A DNA stretch of 64,000 nt from NCBI GenBank assembly GCA_024345305.1, contig BRON01000015.1:1-64000 (forward strand), read 5' to 3'. This document shows, one piece after another, positions 55,860 to 64,000 of this stretch (the first letter of the stretch is position 1; the number at the start of each line of letters is the position of its first letter). The DNA comes from Mrakia gelida. Lineage: Eukaryota > Basidiomycota > Tremellomycetes > Cystofilobasidiales > Mrakiaceae. The position numbers were made by a program, and so were the translations under genes. The notes beneath the pieces are model-generated. The model was not told the origin of the DNA. It worked only from the letters and a program-made list of their open reading frames with translations, and ran no database searches.

Positions 55860-56545
55860 ATTGACCGAGCTCAAGCCAGCTGAGTCGTTTCGTTGGAAGC
55901 AAGTAGAAGGGTCGAGATGTGACGCGTCGAGTTCACGATTTGACTCCGGACTGACAAGCCATCTTTTCAATCCCAAAACTGATCCTTCAACCGCAAAGAT
56001 CCAACTTCGTCGCAATTCCTCCTACGTCGTCGAACCATCAACAACGAGCTCTTTCGGTCTTTCTCAGCGACACTCCACTCGACGCGTCGGTGGTTGCGCT
56101 CTCTCAATGCTCAGCTCGCTTAGGGGGCGAGTGCCAGATCAACTTCTCACCTTGATTATTCACTGATACAACCGATCTGTTATATACCAGCATCTAAATC
56201 TCCGCAAATCTTCTCACCCGTTTGAGCTCAACAAATCGCGCGACCAGAGTTTCCGAAAGGGTACATCATGTTCGAGTTTAGTAGGTCTAATACTCATCTC
56301 CTTATAGCTCAGCGGTTCTAAGCCGTCTCGACTTCAAGTGGATGACAAGATGAATACGGTTACGTAGCGGTGTCGCTCTCTCCAGCCTTTTTATCAAACT
56401 CGGTTTCAGCTCGTCTTGACGAAGAAGCGCGAAACGGGAGCATGAAAGTGGATGAACGACCAATCCTTCAACCGGGGACAATATTTCAAAAGACTACTAC
56501 GAGAGAGTCTACCTTGTTGAACTTCGAGGTGTCCTTTTGCTGCCC
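55860..56545 (+). repeat. Downstream duplicated element, copy B
   Basis: Inverted partner of 32800-33500. Landmarks are ACCTCAAGCCAGCTGAG-like sequence at the start (here GAGCTCAAGCCAGCTGAG), CTCCTTATAGCTCAGCGG at about 56299-56316, GGTTTCAGCTCGTCTTGACG, and GACGAAGAAGCGCGAAACGG. The inner 56230-56545 is much better conserved than the outer part and ends at GAGGTGTCCTTTTGCTGCC. The remainder to 56969 is intergenic and should contain the promoter of the zinc-finger gene. Confidence 0.7.
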
Positions 56546-56969
56546 AAACGAAGGATTGAGGGGGAATTGAACGCGCGTCTTTTCGTTCGCCTCCTTTCTT
56601 TTTCGGTCGCCACGGCCGACGATTGACTTCGGCCTCCCTCTGAAGTAGAAAAACCTGTTACAATTTGGTTAATGAGAGTACGAGGCAGAGGGCAGGAGAG
56701 TTCTCTGCGAGAGGAATTCAACGGCGACGCGTCGACTCGTTCGCTGCCCGTTCTCTCGCCCGTCTCGCCATCCTCTATAAGTTCGATGTTTCGGTACACA
56801 ATTCGCTCTGACCCAGTCCTCTTCGTCGCAAAGTCTTATATACATATACAAGGGCAGGTAATTTCGCAAGCAAGGCTGCTTTTCTCCTCCTCCAGCGCGC
56901 GATTCGAAGTCTCCCTCGAACCGCATCAGCACGCTCTCCTCCTTCCTCTCTTCTTCTCCTTCCTCCAGG

Positions 56970-59369
56970 ATGTGTCCAGGACCTCCTTCCTCTTCCCAAC
57001 CAGCGTCATCAGCTTCAGTCTCATCTTCTCTACCCCCTCGCCCTCCCGAATGGACCCCGACTGCCTCTGGGTCCCGGCAGCAGCCATCGCAAGAGCAGGC
57101 AGGAGGAGCGGAGGAGGAGGAGGTCGAGCCGTTGTTCGAGTGTAAACGGAAGGGTTGTCGTGCGCTCTACAAGAACCAGGAAGAGTGGGATGAACACCAG
57201 GATCTCGTTCACGACTCGGGAGTTGTCTCTGATGGGAAAACCTGTGAGTAACGAAGCTTTGAGAGAGAGGGACGAGGAGTAGAAGGGGAAGGGAGGGAGC
57301 GAGAGACGGGTTCCTGAAGCTCACCTCCTCCCTCCCTCCCTCCCTCCCTCCCTTCTTCGCCCATTCTCTTCCACTCCTCTCTGCAGCTGTCGTCGTCCCT
57401 CGAACCAAGAACGTACCTCTCTCCTGTCCCCTCTGTGGTATCCCTCTCAGCCACCGAGCCTCGGACGTCCATCGTCATGTCCAGTCGATGAAGCAGTGCC
57501 CAGCAGCGCTCGGAGAGGAAACTGGACGAGAGATCTCCTCGAAGGATAACCCCAGAGGAGGGTACGACGTCTCAGGTCCTACAGTTCCAGCAGCTATCGA
57601 GCTGGCTGCCAAGACGAACAAGTTCGAGGGTCCTTTCCAGTTCGGAAACGGATGGCAAGGGAAGGGACCTGGAGCTCGAGCTGAGAGTCCCAAGAAGGTC
57701 AAGCAGAAGACGAGGTGAGTCCTTTGGCTTCTCCATCTCTCAAACCTCCCGCATTCGCGGCTCTCTTCTTCAGGCTGTGTCTTGAGCTCGAGCTGACTGC
57801 TTCATCGTTCTCGTTGTGATCGAAAGCTTCATCCACCAAGCCTCGCCCGCTCGTCAAAGGGACTCGCGCGCTCCTTCTCCCTCCCCTCCTCCCATGCTTC
57901 CTCCGACGAACACTCTTCCTCAGACTCTCATCACCGCTCCTTCCTCCTCCCCGCCGCCTTCGCCTCACTCCTCTCTCCGAGGGGGAGCCTCATCACCGCT
58001 CCTCTTCGACTCGGCGGGTCGACCCTCCTCCTCCTCCTCGTCTCACTCCCGCCCTCTCCAGCACTCGAGGTTGCAGGGAGGTCTCTCGCCTTCGGAACAC
58101 CAACACCAGCAGTCATCCCAGACGTCGTCCCCAGATGGAACCAGCGCGACGGTCTCGCTACAAGGCGCAGGAGTGCCGTCGTCGTCGTCGTCGTCGACCC
58201 ACCTCGTCGGTCACCTCCTCGATGCTTCCGCGGCGTCCTCGCAGGTGGATGGACCCGGGAATCTCGACGTCAGGCTCCCGAACATTCCTCTACCACCCCA
58301 CACAGTCGACTCCTCATCGTCCTCGTCAACCCAGAGGACGCTCCTTGACGACATCTCTCGACCGTCCCACTCCAACCACAACCCTCCTCCGTCCCCCTCT
58401 CCCTCGCCTTCCCAACCATGTCCTCGAGCGCGCTTCGGTACCGTAGGATCTTCTTCGAATGGCGAAGCAGCTCCCACGTCATCCATCGGTCCTCGAGCCA
58501 TCGCGTCGAACAGGAGGATGGATCGAGAGGTCAAGACCACGTCCGCTTCTCCCCAGTCGGAGGCTCCCGCTCAAGCAGAGTCAGACGATGAATCGAGCGA
58601 TGAGGAACCGATCGGATCCGGATCGACGAACATCAGCGCGGATGGAGGAGAAAACGGCAGAAACGGGGAATCGTCGTCGTCCAACCCTTCCCAGTCGATT
58701 CAGGTCGGACTCCCTCGCTACCAGCTTTCTCGCTCCTCGGTGTCGGCTCTTCCACCCCTCTCGCGAACCCGTGCTTACGGATACATCCCCCGACCTACTG
58801 CTCTCGGGATTGATTCCTTCTACAAGAGATTGGCGTCCGCTCCCTCGCAACAAGGCCTCGCGTCGTCGGAAAGCCGCTCGACCCTCTCCTCCTCCTTCTC
58901 TACTTCCTCCTTCTCCTCCTTCACCTCTTCAACCTCCAGCAACACCATCGCGTCATCCTTCGCGTCAAACGCATCCCTCAACTCCCACGTACCCGGTCTC
59001 TCCTCGCAGCCAACGGCATCAGGCATGACTTCGTCTCAGCGCGATTTCAACCTCTCGGGCAGTCTTCGCGGAGGAGCAGCCGCTCCCGGAAAGGTCAGAA
59101 CGCACCGCATCCCTCAGGCGTCGACGAAGAACTTCCCCTCCTCCTCCGGCGCCGCATCCACCTCGTCGTTCGGATCCAAGAGCTCGTCCTCCTTCCTCCT
59201 CGACAACGATCCCAGCTCGCCTGAGGAGCCAGCCAACCCGACTCCGAGCCGAGCGCCCTCGAACGCATCGGAAGTCAAGGGAGGAAACACCTCGAAGGAG
59301 GCAGCAGCAGGAGCTAGTGGATCGAAAGTGAGAGTGGAGACGGCGGACGAGGGAGCGAAGGAGGAGTGA
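56970..59369 (+). CDS. Ser-rich protein with two N-terminal C2H2-type zinc fingers
   Basis: Three exons (56970-57243, 57387-57714, 57827-59369) join in frame to 714 residues. The first finger is FECKRKGCRALYKNQEEW plus DEHQDLVH (C-x4-C-x12-H-x4-H). The second is LSCPLCGIPLSHRASDVHRH. After KFEGPFQFGNGWQGKG the third exon encodes about 510 residues of Ser/Pro/Thr-rich, probably disordered sequence with scattered conserved-looking islands (VGLPRYQLSRSSV, RAYGYIPRPTALGIDSFYK). I do not recognise the family. A DNA- or RNA-binding regulator is plausible but unproven. Intron 1 contains a (CCCT)n run near 57335. The start was taken as the first ATG in the first finger frame; TCCTCCAG directly before it could be an acceptor, so an upstream exon is possible. 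Confidence 0.72.
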
Positions 59370-59577
59370 GGAGTGGCGGTGTGTAGGTTCGTGCTTCTGC
59401 CTCTTCTCTTCTCGCTTCCTTTCGAAGTTCTGAAGCTGATCTCCTTCTTCGGTTTCACAGGAATAGTACGAAGCTTGCATGAACCCTTCTCGGTTTGTTC
59501 GAGTGAACTCGAGCTCGTCGCGTCGTTGTCTCTCGCTAACTTCGACGTTTTTTTCCTTCTTACAGCTCGGCTCACGA

Positions 59578-61143
59578 TGTTCGACTATCCTCGGCTGGAT
59601 CCGAAGAGGTCCTCATCTCTTTCACAACGGTGAGCAGTCGGTCTCATTTCTCTCGCTCTCTCCTGCTTCGCCCATCGACGAAGCTTTCACCTCGTTTCGT
59701 CCCCGCGCTCTTTCGTCGTCGTGCTGACCTTCGTCTGTTCTCAGTCACGAACCAGATATACCCAAATCCTCGTCTTCAACCTTTTTTTCAGGATCGAGCT
59801 CTTGCTACCGGCGAGGGTTAGTCCGTCTCTCCCCTCTCTGCTTGATCCTCGCCGAGGTTGCGATCTGCCGGCTCACCTCGCGCTCAAGCTCGGAACTCGC
59901 TGACCCTCGACCCTCCCTTCGATAACAGATCTTCCACGACCGCTCTTATACGACGTGAGTCCCCTCGAACCTCCCCACATTCCCATCGAAGGTCGTCGCG
60001 ATCCTGACCTTGCCTCCTCTTCGCGTCTTTCTCCCGCAGATGTACCACCACCACTAGCAGTCCGGTCGACAGGAATCGATACGGAACCTCATGACTCACA
60101 TATCCATCTACCCTACGACGTGAGCATCGTTCTCCTCCTCTTCGTTCTCTCCTTCTTGTCCGTCTCGCTCCGACTCACGTCGAAGCTCACGCGCGTCGCT
60201 CCCTCCCTCCCTCCTTTTCTACCCCTCCCAGTTTGAACGAACGAAGGGCCTCAGGCCGACGAAGAACCCCTCGTAAGCTCGAAGCTCGTCTCCCTTTCAC
60301 CCTCGTCCGAAACGGAACGAAGCTCACTCGTTTCTCGTCGTTTCGCTTTGCAGCATCGTTGAAGAGACGAGAGGGAGAGGAGGAGTTTTTGCTTATCGGA
60401 AGGAAAGGTGAGCTTTCTCCTCTCTCGCTGGAGCTCGAGCGGCTCTCGAGAAGCTGAAGCTGACTCTCGTTTCATTCTTTTCGTCGATCTACAGGGGGTT
60501 CGCTTGCATTTTGGAACGAGAAGGAGGGAGAGAAGAGAGGGAGTCGGAGTCTTGCTTTTGTTGTTGAGAAATGGCGATGAGCTCTTCGTTCGATCCTCTT
60601 CGTTCGTATGTGCCAACTCCCCGGGTACCAGTTCAAAAGAGCTTGAACTCGAGCTGAGGTAACAGACGAGGGAGAGAGAGAGGAAGGGAGGAGGTCAAGA
60701 TGCTGAGCTCGAAGCTCGCCGCCTCGCTCGTGCTTGCGAACCCCTCGAGCTCGAAACCACGTTCATATCAGCTCCAGGAGTATACTCACCTTTTCACTCT
60801 CGAAGAGCGACTCTCCGCTCGCAAAGCAGAAGTTCCGATGTTGATGTTGACTGAGTCTCTTTTCTTTCTTTTTTTCTTTCCTGTCCTCGACGCGACTTCG
60901 GGCGGATTTGTTTTCCCTTCTCCCAGATCCCAACGTCGATGCAGACTTCCAACCCTTCAACTCCTTCTCGAATCCCCCTACCAACTTCACATTCAATGTG
61001 TGTAGAGCACTCTCCTTTTCCGTATCAGTCCATCCTATCTATACTGACCTTTCCCCGTCTCTGTGCAGGTCTTCGTTCTCAAACTCTGGAGGACGAGATT
61101 CTCCCATCACTTCCTCGAGTCCGGCTGGAGGAGGAACCACTAG
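59578..61143 (+). CDS. Unrecognised multi-exon gene
   Basis: Splice-like signals recur through this region with CTGAC branch motifs. A phase-consistent chain begins MFDYPRLDPKRSSS at 59578 and runs through HEPDIPKSSSSTFFSG, DLPRPLLYD, QSGRQESIRNLMTHISIY and SLKRREGEEEFLLIGRKG to GSLAFWNEKEGEKRG, ending at a TGA at 60578-60580. A later pair of exons encodes PNVDADFQPFNSFSNPP and, after an intron, VFVLKLWRTRFSHHFL with a stop at 61141-61143. I could not join the two parts in one frame, so this may be one gene with a missed exon or two genes. No family is recognised. Confidence 0.35.
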
Positions 61144-61625
61144 GGCAAAGCAGTCAAAGAGGGACGAGGTTAGTACATCGTCTTCTTCGAGCTCTCTCTT
61201 GGGTGTGGGTCATGGATGTATACAAGGGAAAGGAAGGAAGAGAGGTGGTTGAGCAAAGGGATAGGGGAAGGGAGGACGAGGAGGCTCGAGAGGGAAGGAA
61301 GGAAGGAAGAGATAGAGCTCTTTTGCCTGCCCTTTCGCTCTCCTGCTTCTCTCTTCAATTCATGGAGGAGCTCGTCTACCCTCGCTTCTCTCGTATGCAC
61401 GGAGTCGAGCTCTCTGGGCTGTCTGGTTGAGATAGGAATCGGTAGGGATGGATGACCGGACGGAGGTCCGCCCTTCGTTGATCTCTCTCCTCCCTTACTT
61501 CCTGGATGTTCTCCTTCGATATCGGGAGTCCTCGGACACTCGAAGCGAGGAAGTATAGACAGGGAGTCGTCATCTCGACGAGTTACATCGTTCCTTGATC
61601 TTTCTCCTCTTCCTTGGTCTTCCAG

Positions 61626-64000
61626 GGAAGAGAAAAGGAAGGACCTGCACCTCGAGCGGTCGCTCTCCCTCCGCTCGCTCCCCTTTCCCTCCCACTTTTT
61701 CAGCCCAGATCCCATCTTCGCTCGGCTCGGACTCGTCCCTCCCTCTACTACACCCATCATTTTCATCTCGCTCATACCCATGTCCATCCCCTCCCCTGTC
61801 ATCGTTTCTCACGCAGCTTCCTTCTTCTCTTCCCTCTCCGCAATCTCTCCCTTCATCCACCTTCCTCCCTCCTCTCCCCGAATCACCCAACGACATCGCT
61901 CAACCCATCAACCTCCCCACCCCTACCCCTCGTCCAACCCACGCAACTCATCAACGATCATCCTCCAAATCGGTCAACACCAACGCCCTCCCTCCTCCTC
62001 CGGTTCCCTTCCCATCACCTCCCGCGTCCCTTCACAACTCGGACGAACCTGTCGCCTTCCCTTCCACTCGAACCACCAACTCCTCCCTCGAATCCAACCC
62101 TGACGGTTCCGACCCTTCTCGACCCTCCATCGCCCTCTCCCGCTCCTCAACCTCCGGTCACACTCGATATCGTTCAACCCTCTCTCGATCTCACTCGACT
62201 CCCACTCCCATCGCCTCGGCTCCTTCCTCGAAATCGCTCACCGGACGTTTCCAGGCGATCAGGAAGAAGATCGAGTCGGAACTCTCGAGGAAGAGGACGA
62301 CCTCCTTCCCTTCGTCTCAGTCTCAAACGAGCAGGTCGGGGAAACCCTCCAAGGTCGGGAAGAAGGGAACCGTCGCTGGACTCAAGCCCTCGCCTGCCTT
62401 GACCGTTCCCGAGGGAATGAGCGTCGCCGACGCTAGTCAGCTCTGTGCTGCGAAGAGGAGCGATTGTGTGTTGGTCGTTGATGACGAGGAAGGACTCAGT
62501 GGGATCTTCACCGCTAAGGATCTCGCTTTCAGGGTGAGTTTGAGCTCTCTCGAGGGTTGGGCTGAAGGAGAGACGCGGTTGATTTCGAGCCGAGCTGAAC
62601 CTTCCTCTTTCTTCTTCGCTCTTCCGTTGCTTTCTAGGTCACCGCCGAGTCGCTCGATCCTAGGAACACTCCCGTCTCTGCCATCATGACTCGAAACCCC
62701 ATGGTCACTCGAGATACCACCAGCGCTACCGAAGCTCTCCAGCTCATGGTCTCGCGAGGCTTCCGTCATCTCGTGAGTTTCGCCTATTCCTCTTCTCTCC
62801 TCGTTTCCTATCCTTATCTCGAGCTCACCATCATCTCTCTTCTTCCTCAGCCCGTCTGCAACGAAGAAGGCGACGTCGTTGGTCTCCTCGACATCACCAA
62901 GGTCTTCCACGAAGCTCTGGCCAAGGTCGAACGGGGATCCTCCGCTTCAGCTCAGCTCTCTGCCGCTCTCGCAGGAGTCCAAACCGAGCTCGGACCCGGA
63001 ATGACTTCGAGTCCTCAAGCGGCTGCCATGCTCGCCTACGTCGACTCGCTCAAGGAGAAGATGGCTCTTCCCGATCTCACCACCGTCATGGATCAGAGCA
63101 AACCTCCTCCCACCGTCGGACCTAGGACGAGCGTCAGGGAGGCTGCCATGCTCATGAAGGAGAGGAGGACGACCGCTGTGTGTGTGATGGAGGTGGTGGG
63201 AGGAGTGCAGAAGATCGTTGGAATCTTCACGAGCAAGGACGTCGTGCTCAGGGTCATCGCCGCTGGACTCGACTCGCAGAGGTGCAGCGTCGTTCGAGTC
63301 ATGACTCCTCACCCCGACACGGCTCTTCCCACGTTGAGCGTTCAGGATGCGTTGAAGAAGATGCATGGTGAGTCACTTGTCTTTCTCTTCCAGCTCGCGT
63401 TCTTGTTGCTTCGATTCTGCTCGTGGACGAGTGCTGACCTTCTTTCTTTTTGCCTTTCTCTCTCGCAGTCGGACACTACCTCAACCTTCCCGTCGTCGAG
63501 AGCGATGGCCGACTCGTCGGAATCGTCGATGTGCTCAAGCTCACCTACGCTACCCTCGAGCAGGTTCGTTCCTCCCTCCCTACGCGTTCGCGTTCGACCC
63601 GACTCTCGAGCTGACTTGCTCTCCTCCATCCCTCTCTTCTTCTTCAGATCGGAAACATGAACGGCGACGGAGGAAGTGACACCGGAAGCGGAGGAGGAGG
63701 ACCTATGTGGGGGAAGTTCTTTGACTCGATTGGCGGAGCCGCCGACGACGACAACAACTCGGTTCACTCTGGATCCCACGCTGCCCCTTCCAACGATCCT
63801 CGACCTCACACCCCCTCCCGACCTGCCAACAAGCTCTCCTCAGGATCCTACGTCTCCTCCCCTCCCTTCGAAGTCCTCCCAGGAGACTCAGCCTCAGCCG
63901 TCGGCGTCGACGACTCGTCGGAGGCCGGACTCATGAAGGGAGGACGAGCCACCTCCTCGGTCGCTCCTCCAGCCGCTCTCGTCGACGACGGAACCTACGT
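61626..64000 (+). CDS. CBS-domain protein (CBS/PB1 family), 5' and 3' incomplete
   Basis: The recognised coding sequence begins at an exon acceptor (61623-61625) with a Ser/Pro-rich stretch; it has no in-frame ATG before the first CBS domain, so a start-containing exon must lie upstream, between about 61000 and 61600. After GRFQAIRKKIESELSRKR come four CBS motifs in two pairs: DCVLVVDDEEGLSGIFTAKD; VSAIMTRNPMVTRDTTSATE with GFRHLPVCNEEGDVVGLLDI; TTAVCVMEVVGGVQKIVGIF; and VVRVMTPHPDTALPTLSVQD with YLNLPVVESDGRLVGIVDVL. CBS pairs usually bind adenine nucleotides. The Ser-rich linker then runs to the window edge. Fungal homologues (S. pombe Mug70 type) carry a C-terminal PB1 domain, which would lie beyond 64000. 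Confidence 0.87.

Noticed and set aside
56299..56370. Possible tRNA gene starting CTCCTTATAGCTCAGCGG (also at about 33040 on the minus strand).
   Set aside because: It has an A-box-like motif but no B box, no acceptor-stem pairing and no convincing cloverleaf.

Overview
The window is a chromosome end from a GC-rich, intron-dense fungus. It starts with CCCTAA telomere repeats. Genes carry many short introns with GTGAGT-like donors, a CTGAC branch-site motif and CAG acceptors. The protein set (NDR kinase, FLC/TRP-like channel, EMG1, ALG8, RPN11, UNC80-like, SPC3, CBS/PB1 protein) fits a basidiomycete, perhaps a Pucciniomycotina yeast; that placement is inferred from style and not proven.

Layout. 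1-109 telomere; 110-574 a pyrimidine-rich tract almost without G; 575-2530 a subtelomeric tandem array of ~330-bp units; 2531-6344 gene-free sequence with a palindrome cluster and a dispersed repeat (R1a). 6345-17106 holds two convergent genes, an NDR-family kinase (+) and a TRP/FLC-like membrane protein (-). 17107-22047 is a gene desert containing the inverted partner repeat (R1b). 22048-32460 is ordinary gene-dense DNA: EMG1 (-) and ALG8 (+) as a divergent pair, then RPN11 (+) and an alpha/beta hydrolase (+). 33523-35616 is an F-box/LRR-like gene (-), then GLC8-type PP1 inhibitor-2 (-), a large UNC80-like HEAT-type protein (-), SPC3 (+), a histidine acid phosphatase (-), and a second, inverted copy of the F-box-like gene (+, 52811-54647). 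56970-64000 holds a Ser-rich C2H2 zinc-finger protein, an unrecognised multi-exon gene and a CBS-domain protein cut by the window end.

Most genes are housekeeping functions with no operon-like link: glycan assembly and signal cleavage in the ER (ALG8, SPC3), ribosome biogenesis (EMG1), proteasome (RPN11), PP1 control (GLC8). The unusual material is structural: a G-free telomere-proximal strand, the 330-bp array, stacked perfect palindromes, two pairs of inverted repeats bracketing gene blocks, a nearly identical ~1.2-kb gene-conversion-like tract between the F-box-like paralogues, and a strong excess of the palindrome GACGCGTC, mostly in introns and intergenic DNA. All exon boundaries were read by eye and small errors are possible.
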